Assembly: GCF_022014595.1 (NCBI RefSeq)
Contig: NZ_CP091740.1
Span: 1 to 64,000 of the forward strand
From: Solitalea lacus
GTDB lineage: Bacteria; Bacteroidota; Bacteroidia; Sphingobacteriales; Sphingobacteriaceae
Direction of reading: 5' to 3'
Length of the DNA stretch: 64,000 nt
Positions within the stretch are counted from its first letter, which is position 1. Every line of letters begins with the position of its first letter. A program made the position numbers and the translations under genes. The notes beneath the pieces were generated by a model. It saw only the letters and a program-made list of their open reading frames with translations. It ran no database searches and was not told the origin of the DNA. Positions 27,120-36,367 of this stretch are shown in pieces.

Positions 27120-27923
27120 TTATTGATCTAAATGTGAATGCAAATGAACAGGCTCTCCTTTTTTTCTTAATCGCATGTTTAAAAACTCCACTGCCAATGA
27201 GAAGGAAATTGCAAAATACAAGTATCCTTTAGGAATAGCTCCCACTTCATTACCCATTATTACCAAATGACCCAAATGCGCAGATTCCGTAATCAACATA
27301 AAGCCTATAAGAATTAAGAACGACAAGCCTAACATTTGAATAGTAGGGTGCTCATTTACAAATTTGCCTACCGGTGCTGCAAACAACATCATAATCAACA
27401 TTGACAAAACCACTGCTATGATCATCAATGTTAATGCATTAGGCAATCCATTGGTCATACCAACAGCAGTTAAAATTGAGTCGAAAGAGAAAACAATGTT
27501 GATAACTGTAATTTGAAGAATTGCTCCTCCTAAACTATGCACAACTTTCTTTCCTGTTGAACTTTCATGATGTTCGATCCCCTCCAGCTTATGGTGGATT
27601 TCAGAAGTACTTTTATATAACAAGAAAATCCCTCCTGCAAGTAATATCAAGCTTTGACCTGAAAATGCCCCATGAAACCAAGATGCGTGAAACTCAATCC
27701 ACGGCTCTTTCATTGAGATAAGAATGTTTATACCAAAAAGCAAGGCAATACGCATGATCATCGCTAAAAACAACCCAATATTAGTCGCTTTGCTTCTTTG
27801 CTCTCCTGGCAACTTACCGGCAGCAATTGAAATAAAGATAATGTTATCAACCCCTAATACAATTTCAAGAAATGTTAATGTAAATAGTCCCAACCAAGCG
27901 TCGGGATTAGAAATCCACTCCAT
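27120..27923 (-). CDS. TerC family integral membrane protein
   Basis: A 267-residue polytopic inner-membrane protein with about seven hydrophobic segments. Signature acidic membrane motifs are present: FLEIVLGVDNIIFISI near residues 19-34 and NIVFSFDSILTAVG near the middle. TerC/Alx/MeeF proteins are linked to tellurite resistance and to manganese export; the Asp and Glu residues in these helices fit a metal pathway, but the substrate is not determined here. The C-terminus is His-rich (HLHSHLDQ), possibly metal-binding. It stands alone, convergent with rlmI. Confidence 0.92.
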   Translation of the reverse strand: MEWISNPDAWLGLFTLTFLEIVLGVDNIIFISIAAGKLPGEQRSKATNIGLFLAMIMRIALLFGINILISMKEPWIEFHASWFHGAFSGQSLILLAGGIFLLYKSTSEIHHKLEGIEHHESSTGKKVVHSLGGAILQITVINIVFSFDSILTAVGMTNGLPNALTLMIIAVVLSMLIMMLFAAPVGKFVNEHPTIQMLGLSFLILIGFMLITESAHLGHLVIMGNEVGAIPKGYLYFAISFSLAVEFLNMRLRKKGEPVHLHSHLDQ

Positions 27924-28101
27924 AGATATAATTTAATTATTTTAATGAGGCGCCAAGATAAATATTATTGCGAAATTTATGAGAGCAGAGAATAAGGGTG
28001 AATTCCGGAAGCGTTAAGGCTCACTATATAATATTAAGCTGCTAACACTTCTAGTCCTTAAGTTTCTATTGGTGTAATGAAGTTTAAATTTATTATGCTT
28101 T

Positions 28102-28743
28102 ATGAAAATTGTTTTAATTGGAGCCACTGGATTTGTGGGCTCACATATTTTAACAGAATTATTAAGCAGAGGTCATAATGTAACTGCTGTAGCAAGAAAT
28201 GCATCGGTTTTAACGGCCCAACCTAACTTAAAGATAGTAGAGGCTGACATTTTCGAAACTGAAAATCTTACTCAAATCCTAAAAGGTCACAACGTCGTAA
28301 TCAGCGCTTATAATGCCGGATGGACCAATCCTTATATTTATGCCGACTTCCTTAAAGGTTCAGCCTCAATAAATGCAGCCATTAAACAGGTTGGTATTAA
28401 GCGCTTATTGGTAGTTGGAGGTGCGGGAAGTTTGGAAATATCCCCAGGTCTACAGTTGGTTGATACCGACGAGTTCCCCGAAGAATATAAACAAGGATCA
28501 TTGGCTGCACGAGATGCATTAAATCGACTAAGGGAAGAAACTAAACTCGATTGGACGTTTGTAAGCCCTGCCCAACACCTTGTTCCTGGAAAACGAACCG
28601 GAAATTTCCGTTACGGAACGGATCAGCCTGTATTTAATTCAGAAGGTCAGAATATTATTTCAATACAGGATTTAGCAGTTGCTATTGTTGATGAAATTGA
28701 AAAACCTAAGTTTATCAAGAAGCGATTTACAGTGGGCTATTAA
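28102..28743 (+). CDS. NAD(P)-dependent epimerase/oxidoreductase, atypical SDR
   Basis: 213 residues with a complete N-terminal Rossmann dinucleotide motif, GATGFVGSHIL at 8-18, then RGHNVTAVAR, a VISAYNAGW strand and KRLLVVGGAG. It matches the NAD(P)H-binding (PF13460) atypical SDR group of about 210 residues, in which the classical YxxxK pair is absent; I see none in the expected place. Substrate unknown. Monocistronic, with a terminator immediately after the stop. Confidence 0.85.
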   Translation: MKIVLIGATGFVGSHILTELLSRGHNVTAVARNASVLTAQPNLKIVEADIFETENLTQILKGHNVVISAYNAGWTNPYIYADFLKGSASINAAIKQVGIKRLLVVGGAGSLEISPGLQLVDTDEFPEEYKQGSLAARDALNRLREETKLDWTFVSPAQHLVPGKRTGNFRYGTDQPVFNSEGQNIISIQDLAVAIVDEIEKPKFIKKRFTVGY

Positions 28744-28747
28744 TATT

Positions 28748-28785
28748 AAAAAAACGCCAGAGTTAATTTTTACACCGGCGTTTTT
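28748..28785. terminator. Bidirectional terminator between the SDR gene and the DUF4097-like gene
   Basis: AAAAACGCC (28750-28758) pairs with GGCGTTTTT (28777-28785) over an 18-nt loop, 5 bp after the SDR stop and 22 bp past the end of the minus-strand operon. Confidence 0.88.
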
Positions 28786-28807
28786 CGTGTTTATCATCTA
28801 ACCTTAA

Positions 28808-29866
28808 TTAGTTAAACCTTACGCTTCCGTACTTTACACTAATGGCAATTTTACCATTTGATGCCCCTGTTCCATATCGACCGGAATAGCTTTTTGAGGG
28901 TTTCCAATCTTTATCATCACTTCCAACCTTTGAGATGCCTGCTCCTTTGTCTTTGTCATATCCGAAATCCCCATAAGACACATCTATTGCCACATCAAAA
29001 GTTGCATTGTCATCAAAATTTAAATTAACCCCAGAATATGCTGAATTAATAGCTAGTGACTTTAGAGTTTTAGGAACATTCAAGAGCTTAATTCCACTTG
29101 AATACTTGGTATTAATATTTCCACTTTGGTTGATTGCGTTAATACGGATACTAGAATAGTCAATATTTGCTGTAAAATTATTTACCTCTCCCAATTCCAA
29201 AGAACCGTATCTATGTGCTAATGTAAGATCATCAGCTTTTTGAAGAATCAATTTTGAGTAAGAAATATCCAAATTACCCTTTTTAATGCTTTCAATGGTT
29301 GCGCTGCCGTATTTAACAATAATAGCATTTTCGGAACTGTTAAGTTTTCCTCCTGAAAATGATCCATAAGACTCATTAATGCTTAATGCCCCGTTAAAGT
29401 CAGGAATTATGGTTGCTCCATACTTATTACTGATACTTAATGGATTGCTTTTAGGCATGTTAACAACATAATTAATTTCTAACCCTTGCTTCCCTCCTGA
29501 TGAACGTTGCCGGCCCCAGTTTCCCTTACTTTCAATGTTAGTTACAAACTTAACCTCGTTCCCAACTTTGCTATCAGAAATACTCACCCTGTCAAGTTGT
29601 TGCTGAGCACTTTCTTCATTGTCTTCATACGCTGTAATGGTAACTTCAACCCTAAACTCGCTCTTATCCCACGTGTTTACTGTTACCGAACCATATTTAT
29701 TATCTATAGAAAGTGCATCTCTTGAGCTTACCTGATAGGTCCTGATTACCTTTTTTGTCTTCTGTGCTTCCCATCCTACCATGGCACCATCATCGGCCAT
29801 AGCGTTGGATGCAACAAGTAAAAAAGCGATAAACAATGTTTTATAATATATTAGTCTTGTTATCAT
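28808..29866 (-). CDS. Secreted DUF4097-like putative adhesin, third gene of a sigma-factor operon
   Basis: 352 residues with a signal peptide ending near ASNAMA and a strand-rich body with regularly recurring tyrosine-glycine turns (NKYGSVTV, NKYGATI, ESYGSF, VKYGSATIES, HRYGSLEL, VKYGSVRF), suggesting a right-handed beta-helix of the DUF4097/DUF2807 kind. The start overlaps the end of the anti-sigma gene by 26 bp, so the two are translationally linked. The operon order (ECF sigma, anti-sigma, this protein) suggests it is the cell-envelope output or sensor partner of that regulator; the role itself is unknown. Confidence 0.75.
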   Translation of the reverse strand: MITRLIYYKTLFIAFLLVASNAMADDGAMVGWEAQKTKKVIRTYQVSSRDALSIDNKYGSVTVNTWDKSEFRVEVTITAYEDNEESAQQQLDRVSISDSKVGNEVKFVTNIESKGNWGRQRSSGGKQGLEINYVVNMPKSNPLSISNKYGATIIPDFNGALSINESYGSFSGGKLNSSENAIIVKYGSATIESIKKGNLDISYSKLILQKADDLTLAHRYGSLELGEVNNFTANIDYSSIRINAINQSGNINTKYSSGIKLLNVPKTLKSLAINSAYSGVNLNFDDNATFDVAIDVSYGDFGYDKDKGAGISKVGSDDKDWKPSKSYSGRYGTGASNGKIAISVKYGSVRFN

Positions 29867-30386
29867 ACTGTTTGTTCTTGTTATTAATGCGTTGAATTAT
29901 AACTAACTGTTGATTTAACAGATCGATCTGCAATTGTAAATTTTGTATCATGGCTTCTACCAATTTTTCCTGATTAGCCGCTCCTCCCAATTGGATTTTC
30001 ATATTTTGATAATTCTTATCCAATCGTTGTAAATCCTCGGAGAACTCTTTGTAAAGCTCAGGCTGTTCCTTTTCAATACGTTTAAGCTCTTCCCGTTTAA
30101 TCTCAATTAATGCCGCCATATGAAAGGCTGTTTGAGCATATTCCGGGTTTACACGAGCTAACGTATCTTCAGGTTGTGGGGCACGATTTGAAATTCGGAA
30201 TAAAGTAAAACCGAAACCTATAACGATGGCAACTGCAGCAGCTATACGCCAGTTAAATTTGAGCTTAATAATTTTAGGCTCATTGCGCATGCTTTTATCA
30301 ATTGAACGCCACACATTGGCACTTGGCTCATAAACGTCAAACTCTTCCCGATGTTCATCAACAAAGCGCTCCAAACGATATTTCAT
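29841..30386 (-). CDS. Anti-sigma factor-like single-pass membrane protein
   Basis: 181 residues. A cytoplasmic N-terminal segment (about 1-45: RLERFVDEHREEFDVYEPS, NVWRSIDKSM) precedes one membrane helix at about 47-65 (WRIAAAVAIVIGFGFTLF), then a charged, coiled-coil-rich periplasmic part (IEIKREELKRIEKEQPELYK, QLQIDLLNQQLVIIQR). It sits 73 bp after the ECF sigma gene and overlaps the next gene by 26 bp. No classical zinc-binding HxxxCxxC is visible, so assignment rests on topology and context. Confidence 0.75.
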   Translation of the reverse strand: MKYRLERFVDEHREEFDVYEPSANVWRSIDKSMRNEPKIIKLKFNWRIAAAVAIVIGFGFTLFRISNRAPQPEDTLARVNPEYAQTAFHMAALIEIKREELKRIEKEQPELYKEFSEDLQRLDKNYQNMKIQLGGAANQEKLVEAMIQNLQLQIDLLNQQLVIIQRINNKNKQYDNKTNIL

Positions 30387-30459
30387 ATTTCTTTAGATTT
30401 TAGACTTGAGATTTGAGAAAGCATTCGCTTCTTAAATCTTCATCATGTTTGTAATTTTT

Positions 30460-31032
30460 TTATTTCGCCTTTAACAACTCTAACAGTCGCTTCTTAGCTC
30501 TTATATACTGAGTTCTTGAAGTTGACTCACTAATTCTTAATATCTCTGCAATTTCCTCATGATCATATCCTTCAAGTAAATACAACGTCAACACCGTTCG
30601 ATAACCATCAGCTAATTGTTGAATTGCAGCTCTAACTTCATTCACCCTCAATACTATTTCTTCTTCATCAAACACCTCATCTTCAACATCTACCTCAGGG
30701 TGACTGTCAATATCTTCAAACTTTACCCGTCTGGCTCTTAGATAATTAATAGAGTTGTTGATCACAATTCTTTTCAGCCAACCGCCAAATGTTGATTCAT
30801 TTCTAAAACCATCCAACTTGTCAAAAGCATCTATAAACGATTCCTGCAACACATCTTCTGCATCTCCTGTATCATTTAATATGCGCACTGCAACGTTAAA
30901 CATGCTACGCGAATACAATCGATAAAGCTCATACTGAGCTTTACTGCTACCCGTCCGGCATTTTTCTACCAGGTCGAAATGCTTATCAAGTGTTAGTGCT
31001 TCCAATTGGATCTTTTTTCGTTGTAATGACAT
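30460..31032 (-). CDS. ECF-type RNA polymerase sigma factor
   Basis: 190 residues with the two ECF parts: region 2 (AQYELYRLYSRSMFNVAVRI, DTGDAEDVLQESFIDAFDKL, WLKRIVINNSINYLRARR) and region 4 (LADGYRTVLTLYLLEGYDHE, then EIAEILRISESTSRTQYIRA), joined by an acidic linker (EVDVEDEVFDEEE). It directs transcription in response to a signal relayed by the membrane anti-sigma encoded next. It heads the minus-strand operon; no exact TAnnTTTG was found upstream, which would fit autoregulation by this sigma itself. Confidence 0.93.
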   Translation of the reverse strand: MSLQRKKIQLEALTLDKHFDLVEKCRTGSSKAQYELYRLYSRSMFNVAVRILNDTGDAEDVLQESFIDAFDKLDGFRNESTFGGWLKRIVINNSINYLRARRVKFEDIDSHPEVDVEDEVFDEEEIVLRVNEVRAAIQQLADGYRTVLTLYLLEGYDHEEIAEILRISESTSRTQYIRAKKRLLELLKAK

Positions 31033-31202
31033 AGGGGTTTCAACAAATGTTGCACGATGTTTACTATTTTTTGAAAAAACTTAAAAAGAGTAATTATAAA
31101 GGCGGTGATAAATCATAATGAAAATAGTTAAATTCATAGTAATTAACCGATTTTACCATTATAAATGCAACAAACTGGCTGCTTAATTTCGGCTTAATTA
31201 AT

Positions 31203-31210
31203 TACTTTTG
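31203..31210 (+). promoter_or_regulatory. -7 promoter element of aspS
   Basis: TACTTTTG, 29 nt before the aspS ATG at 31240. No good -33 TTG at the usual distance. Confidence 0.55.
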
Positions 31211-31239
31211 CGCCTCAACATACTGCAAAACACAAACAT

Positions 31240-32985
31240 ATGCATAGATCACACACTTGTGGAGAGTTAACTATAAAAGATTTAGGTACTGATGTTACCT
31301 TGAGCGGTTGGGTTGCCAAATCGCGTGATTTGGGAGGAATGACATTTATTGATTTGCGTGACCGATACGGTATTACTCAGCTGGTTTTCAACATGGAAGA
31401 CAATGAGCAACTTTGTACCGAAGCACGTAAGCTTGGCCGCGAGTTTGTAATCAAAGTTAGCGGAAAAGTAATTGAGCGTTCTAGCAAAAACCTTAAAATC
31501 CCTACCGGAGAAATTGAAATTAAGGTTTCAATGCTGGAGATCTTAAATGCGGCTAAAACAGTTCCATTCTTAATTGAAGATGAGACTGATGGCGGTGATG
31601 ATCTTCGCATGAAATACCGCTATCTCGACCTTCGCCGCAGTGTGGTGCGTAAAAACATGGAGCTTCGTCATAAAATGGCTCATGAAACGCGTAATTATTT
31701 AAGTCATAATAATTTTATCGAGGTTGAAACACCGGTATTAATTAAATCAACGCCTGAAGGAGCTCGTGATTTCGTAGTGCCAAGTAGGATGAATCCTGGT
31801 GAGTTCTACGCTTTGCCACAATCACCACAAACATTTAAGCAATTGTTAATGGTTTCAGGATTTGACCGTTATTTTCAAATTGTTAAGTGTTTCCGCGACG
31901 AAGACTTGCGTGCTGACCGTCAGCCTGAATTTACGCAGATTGACTGCGAGATGAGCTTTGTAGAGCAAGAAGACATATTAAATATGTTTGAAGGCTTGTT
32001 TAAGCATTTATTTAAGTCGATAAAAGGAATTGCAATCAACGATGTACCGCGCATGACTTATGCCGATGCCATGAAATATTATGGCTCTGACAAACCAGAC
32101 ATTCGTTTCGACATGAAGTTTATTGAGCTTAATGATATTGTAAAAGGTAAAGACTTCAAAGTGTTTGATGACGCAGAATTAGTTGTTGGTATATGTGCCA
32201 AAGGCTGTGCATCGTATACGCGTAAACAAGTTGATGAGTTAACCGAGTTTGTAAAAAAACCTCAAATTGGCGCAACTGGATTAGTTTATTGTAGATATAA
32301 CGAGGATGGCACGATTAAATCATCCGTAGACAAATTCTATTCGGAAGAAGAACTTCAAAAATGGGTTAGTGCATTTGGAGCCGAAAAAGGAGACCTGATC
32401 TTAATTTTGGCCGGAAAAGCAGATAAAACCCGCAAAGCTTTAAACGAACTTCGCCTGGAGATGGGTAACCGTCTAGGACTTCGTGACAAAAACACCTTTG
32501 CCCCTCTTTGGGTTCTTGACTTCCCACTATTAGAATTTGACGAAGATAGCGGCAGATGGCATGCCATGCACCATCCATTTACTTCTCCAAAGCCAGAAGA
32601 CATTGCCCTTCTTGAAACAAATCCGGGAGCCGTACGTGCAAATGCCTATGATATGGTATTAAACGGAACCGAAATTGGGGGAGGTTCTATCCGTATTCAC
32701 GATAAGGAATTACAAAGCTTAATGTTTAAGCATTTAGGATTCACCAAAGAAGAAGCCCACAAACAGTTCGGATTCTTAATGGATGCATTTGAATTTGGGG
32801 CCCCTCCTCATGGTGGTATTGCCTTCGGATTTGATCGTTTGTGTTCATTATTTGCGGGATTAGATACTATTCGCGACGTAATTGCTTTCCCTAAGAACAA
32901 TTCCGGGCGTGATGTAATGATTGATTCTCCTTCGACAATTGCCCATGAGCAACTGGATGAGTTGAAAATTAAAACAACCGTTTGA
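31240..32985 (+). CDS. aspS: Aspartyl-tRNA synthetase
   Basis: Charges tRNA-Asp (581 residues, full bacterial length, cytosolic). An OB-fold anticodon-binding domain (about 1-100: [20 protein letters not shown]), class II motif 1 region ([20 protein letters not shown]), motif 2 ([20 protein letters not shown]), the bacterial GAD insertion (about 280-410) and motif 3 ([16 protein letters not shown]) are all visible, so it should be active. Whether it also charges tRNA-Asn cannot be judged without gatCAB context. Own promoter element and terminator. Confidence 0.97.
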   Translation: MHRSHTCGELTIKDLGTDVTLSGWVAKSRDLGGMTFIDLRDRYGITQLVFNMEDNEQLCTEARKLGREFVIKVSGKVIERSSKNLKIPTGEIEIKVSMLEILNAAKTVPFLIEDETDGGDDLRMKYRYLDLRRSVVRKNMELRHKMAHETRNYLSHNNFIEVETPVLIKSTPEGARDFVVPSRMNPGEFYALPQSPQTFKQLLMVSGFDRYFQIVKCFRDEDLRADRQPEFTQIDCEMSFVEQEDILNMFEGLFKHLFKSIKGIAINDVPRMTYADAMKYYGSDKPDIRFDMKFIELNDIVKGKDFKVFDDAELVVGICAKGCASYTRKQVDELTEFVKKPQIGATGLVYCRYNEDGTIKSSVDKFYSEEELQKWVSAFGAEKGDLILILAGKADKTRKALNELRLEMGNRLGLRDKNTFAPLWVLDFPLLEFDEDSGRWHAMHHPFTSPKPEDIALLETNPGAVRANAYDMVLNGTEIGGGSIRIHDKELQSLMFKHLGFTKEEAHKQFGFLMDAFEFGAPPHGGIAFGFDRLCSLFAGLDTIRDVIAFPKNNSGRDVMIDSPSTIAHEQLDELKIKTTV

Positions 32986-33003
32986 TTAACTGTTTAAACG
33001 CCT

Positions 33004-33036
33004 AAAATGCCATGACCTCCATCATGGCATTTTTTA
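33004..33036 (+). terminator. Terminator of aspS
   Basis: AAATGCCATGA (33005-33015) pairs with TCATGGCATTT (33022-33032) over a 6-nt loop, followed by T5. Confidence 0.92.
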
Positions 33037-33091
33037 TTTCCATCGAAATTGCAATACTTTTAAGGCTAACCATTTCTTTCGTTTTTAAGCT

Positions 33092-34312
33092 ATGAGCAAA
33101 GATTCTCTATCTCGCAGAGGTTTTGTAAGCCTACTATCAAAGGCCGGTGCGCTTGGAGCCGTTTTGTCCACTCCATTAATTTCGAAGGCGGACAAGTTGT
33201 TAAAAGATGAAGAACAATTTAATTTTTTGACTGCCCCCTATTTGCAAAGCCCTACTTCTACATCAATAACATTAATGTGGCTCACCAATAAAAAGGCCTT
33301 CAGCTGGGTAGAGTATGGTGAGAATAATACCTTGGATAAAAAGGCCTATTCATCTCATGATGGATTAGTTGATGCCAATTGTCGCTTATATAAAATTAAA
33401 CTCGAACATCTGGAACCAGGCAAAGAGTATCATTATAGAATTGTTTCTAAAGAGATTCTTGATTTCCATCCTTATCGTGTTACTTACGGTAAGACCATAA
33501 TCAGTGAGCAGGCTAGTTTTAAAACTTTTAAAGAGAAATCTGAAACTGTTTCTATGCTTATCATGAATGATTTACATGATCGACCCGAAAGCATTAAACA
33601 CATGATGAGCATAAACGGTGAAGATCCGTATGATATGGTTTTCTTCAATGGTGATATGTTTGACTATCAAACTGATGAAAAACAAATAATCGATCATATG
33701 CTTAAGCCCTGTTCGGAATCTTTTGCCACGAAAACTCCGTTCATGTATGTTCGTGGCAACCATGAGACCCGGGGCAAATTCGCTCGTGAGTTTGTAGATT
33801 ACTTTGATAATATTTCCGGAAAGTTCTTTTTCTCATTTAACCTTGGCCCGGTTAGATTCGTTTGTCTGGATACAGGCGAAGACAAAGAAGACACGCATCC
33901 AGTTTATGCTGGCATAGTGGATTTTGACCACTACCGAGAAATGCAAGCGCAATGGCTTCTCCGTGAAATTGAAAAGCCTGAGTTTAAAAAAGCTCCATTC
34001 AGAGTAGTTTTAATGCATATACCACACTTCTACTCGGAAGAAGAGCACGGCAGTACGCATTCACGCAAAATGTTCGCAGACTTATTTAACAAAGGGAAAG
34101 TAGATATGGTAATTTGTGGACACACCCATACTTATAAAGTTCACGAACGTAAACCAGGCACGCATAATTATCCGATTATTATTGGCGGAGGCCCGATAGA
34201 CGGAAAACGCACACTTATTAAACTAAAAGCTGATACAAAAAAACTAAGCATGCAAATGCTTGATGATAATGGTTCTGAGGTAGGCAACTATTTGGTAAGC
34301 AAAAATGCTTAA
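33092..34312 (+). CDS. Exported calcineurin-like metallophosphatase
   Basis: 406 residues. The N-terminus SRRGFVSLLSKAGALGAVLS is a Tat-like signal (twin Arg plus hydrophobic stretch). A fibronectin type III-like N domain (about 45-150: TAPYLQSPTSTSITLMWLTN) precedes the metallophosphatase core, whose five metal-binding blocks are present: LIMNDLHDR, FFNGDMFDY, YVRGNHETRG, VLMHIPHF and ICGHTHTYKV. The architecture is like purple acid phosphatases. Substrate unknown, probably a phosphoester hydrolysed outside the cytoplasm. It lies between two hairpin terminators, so it is monocistronic. Confidence 0.9.
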   Translation: MSKDSLSRRGFVSLLSKAGALGAVLSTPLISKADKLLKDEEQFNFLTAPYLQSPTSTSITLMWLTNKKAFSWVEYGENNTLDKKAYSSHDGLVDANCRLYKIKLEHLEPGKEYHYRIVSKEILDFHPYRVTYGKTIISEQASFKTFKEKSETVSMLIMNDLHDRPESIKHMMSINGEDPYDMVFFNGDMFDYQTDEKQIIDHMLKPCSESFATKTPFMYVRGNHETRGKFAREFVDYFDNISGKFFFSFNLGPVRFVCLDTGEDKEDTHPVYAGIVDFDHYREMQAQWLLREIEKPEFKKAPFRVVLMHIPHFYSEEEHGSTHSRKMFADLFNKGKVDMVICGHTHTYKVHERKPGTHNYPIIIGGGPIDGKRTLIKLKADTKKLSMQMLDDNGSEVGNYLVSKNA

Positions 34313-34336
34313 TTCATAATCATTGTAAAATAATTT

Positions 34337-34375
34337 AATGCAAAAAGCAGAGTCAAATACTCTGCTTTTTGCATT
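34337..34375. terminator. Bidirectional terminator between the phosphatase and OmpA-family genes
   Basis: AATGCAAAAAGCAGA (34337-34351) pairs with TCTGCTTTTTGCATT (34361-34375), a 15-bp perfect stem with a 9-nt loop. Confidence 0.92.
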
Positions 34376-34399
34376 TAGGGCAATATCTTAACCTAGGGG

Positions 34400-35698
34400 T
34401 TATTTTTTTGTCACCCTAATATCAATCCGGCGGTTTTGAGCCTTACCCTCTTCTGTATCATTACTAGCTACCGGGTGTTCATGTCCATAGCCTTCTGCTG
34501 AAATACGTTTTCCGTCAATACCTAATTTTTCCAACTCGGCCTTAACATTGTTAGCTCTATCTGTCGAAAGTTTAAGATTGGCTTTAGCATCACCAACATT
34601 GTCTGTATAGCCTCCAATTTTCACTTCTACATTAGGATAGGCTTTCAAAATCTCGGCAATGTTCTGCAATTGTTCTTGTGATTCTGGCTTTAAAACAGCC
34701 GAACCGGTTTCAAAAGTTAACCGGTCAAACGAAAACCATGTAGTCTTATCAACCGGTTTGTTTGCATCTTCAATAAAGGCAATCAGTTTATTTTCGATAC
34801 CAAACTCAGGAATATTTAACTCAATACCATTGGGTAATTTTCTTTTGAAGAAAGCTCCCAATTTTTCTGCTGCTTTTGTTGCTGCATCAGAAGCCATCTG
34901 TGCTGCTGTGTCTACCATTTCCGTAGCCTTATCAACCATTGAGTCAACAGTTGGGGTTACAGCAGTCATATCAGGTTTTTTATTACAACTTCTCCACAAG
35001 AAAAATACTGCTAACAGCGCAACAGCAGCAAGTAATAAATTACGCAGCCATGATGATCCGCTCGGAGAAGGTGCTGCATGCTCCGCATGTCGGGCCGCCC
35101 CCGTAACTGTATCCTTTATACTTCCTAAATTGGATCCCAAATTGGCCAAACTACCCAAGCCGAGTAAACTACTTAAACCGGCTGGAGCAGCATTAATGAT
35201 ATTATCTTTCTGACTACCTAAAAAGCTAAGAAGACCACTCAACCCAAGACCTTCATTAACAACTTTTTTCCCTAAGAAACTCATCACTATCGTAGCTGCC
35301 AGGCTCAGAATAGAACCGGCGCTTGAACTTTTAAGCCCAGAAACACTCCCCAACATAGTGGACAATTCAGCTGTTTTATCCCCAAAAAGCGATGAAAGAA
35401 GCTTTTTCCCTTGTTCAATCACACCCCCTGATTCCCCACTACCCAACCCTGTCAATAAATCATTAGGATGAGACAGGACACTATTTGCACCTCCTCCTGC
35501 ACCTTTGATCAAATCAAAGATGCCACTCATTGCAGATGAATCCGATGATTTATTTAATAACCCTGCCAAAATACTTGGGAATGCAGTTCCCATTGCTGAG
35601 CTTACACTACTAGGTGATTCATCAAACATTGAGGATGCCTGAGAAACCAAATCGGGGGAGACAAACCCTTTGAGGGTGTCAATAATATTTGTTGCCAT
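34400..35698 (-). CDS. DUF937-OmpA fusion protein
   Basis: 432 residues. N-terminal DUF937 region (about 1-200; MATNIIDTLKGFVSPDLVSQ, then Ser/Gly/Leu-rich helices), one membrane helix at about 215-235 (LLLAAVALLAVFFLW), an Ala-rich linker, and a C-terminal OmpA peptidoglycan-binding domain (about 320-432: FETGSAVLKPESQEQL, VKIGGYTDNVGD, AEGYGHEHPVASN, NRRIDIRV). No cleavable signal peptide precedes DUF937, so the N domain is probably cytoplasmic and the OmpA domain periplasmic, contacting peptidoglycan. Function unknown beyond envelope linkage. Confidence 0.88.
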   Translation of the reverse strand: MATNIIDTLKGFVSPDLVSQASSMFDESPSSVSSAMGTAFPSILAGLLNKSSDSSAMSGIFDLIKGAGGGANSVLSHPNDLLTGLGSGESGGVIEQGKKLLSSLFGDKTAELSTMLGSVSGLKSSSAGSILSLAATIVMSFLGKKVVNEGLGLSGLLSFLGSQKDNIINAAPAGLSSLLGLGSLANLGSNLGSIKDTVTGAARHAEHAAPSPSGSSWLRNLLLAAVALLAVFFLWRSCNKKPDMTAVTPTVDSMVDKATEMVDTAAQMASDAATKAAEKLGAFFKRKLPNGIELNIPEFGIENKLIAFIEDANKPVDKTTWFSFDRLTFETGSAVLKPESQEQLQNIAEILKAYPNVEVKIGGYTDNVGDAKANLKLSTDRANNVKAELEKLGIDGKRISAEGYGHEHPVASNDTEEGKAQNRRIDIRVTKK

Positions 35699-35795
35699 AA
35701 ATTTTAGATTTTGGTTTATAAATAGAGTGTTTACAGGTTATCTTTTAAAGATAACGTTTTCAACTGACTATTAATCAATATTTTAATAACAAAGA

Positions 35796-35822
35796 AGGCA
35801 GACTCTTTAATAGAATCTGCCT
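35796..35822 (-). terminator. Weak hairpin after ssb
   Basis: AGGCAGA (35796-35802) pairs with TCTGCCT (35816-35822), about 33 bp past the ssb stop on the minus strand; the following T run is interrupted, so efficiency is uncertain. Confidence 0.5.
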
Positions 35823-35854
35823 CGTTATAAATAGATGCTCTAAATAACAATAAA

Positions 35855-36325
35855 TTAAAATGGAAGATCATCGTCTGGCGAATCTTGGCTTGCAGAAATT
35901 GCCGCAGGAATATGTTCATCAACCTTTCCTTGATTTTGCGAAGATTCATACGTTCCCGAAGAGCTGTAACTGCCTCCATTTACTGGTTCGTTATCACTCT
36001 TTCTTCCCAACATGGTAAAGTTATCGGCTACAATCTCCGTTTGGTAGCGCTTGTGTCCTTCCTTATCTTCCCAAGAACGGGTTCGGAGTTTACCTTCAAT
36101 GTAAACCAACTTACCTTTAACAAGGAATTTCTCAGCAATGTCGGCCAAACCTCGCCACATTACAATATTGTGCCATTCAGTTTGTTCAACCTTTTTACCA
36201 TCTTTTGTATATGTTTCGGAGGTTGCCAAAGGGAAACTTGCCACCTTTACACCGCCTTCCAGGTGTCTTAATTCGGGATCCTTGCCCAAATGTCCAACTA
36301 AGATAACTTTGTTAATTCCAGACAT
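35855..36325 (-). CDS. ssb: Single-stranded DNA-binding protein
   Basis: Coats single-stranded DNA during replication and repair (156 residues). OB-fold N half (INKVILVGHLGKDPELR, FPLATSETYTKDGK, TEWHNIVMWRGLADIAEKFL, KGKLVYIEGKLRTRSWEDKE), a Ser/Gly/Gln-rich disordered linker and the acidic tip DSPDDDLPF, which recruits partner proteins. It follows mutY on the same strand 42 bp away, possibly cotranscribed. Confidence 0.96.
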   Translation of the reverse strand: MSGINKVILVGHLGKDPELRHLEGGVKVASFPLATSETYTKDGKKVEQTEWHNIVMWRGLADIAEKFLVKGKLVYIEGKLRTRSWEDKEGHKRYQTEIVADNFTMLGRKSDNEPVNGGSYSSSGTYESSQNQGKVDEHIPAAISASQDSPDDDLPF

Positions 36326-36367
36326 AGATAAACTGTATTTAGCTCAATTTAGATTTTTCAGAATAAG

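Noticed and set aside
35731-35979. 82-codon minus-strand frame overlapping the ssb 3' end
   Set aside because: It overlaps ssb in another frame, has no family resemblance and contains the post-ssb hairpin.
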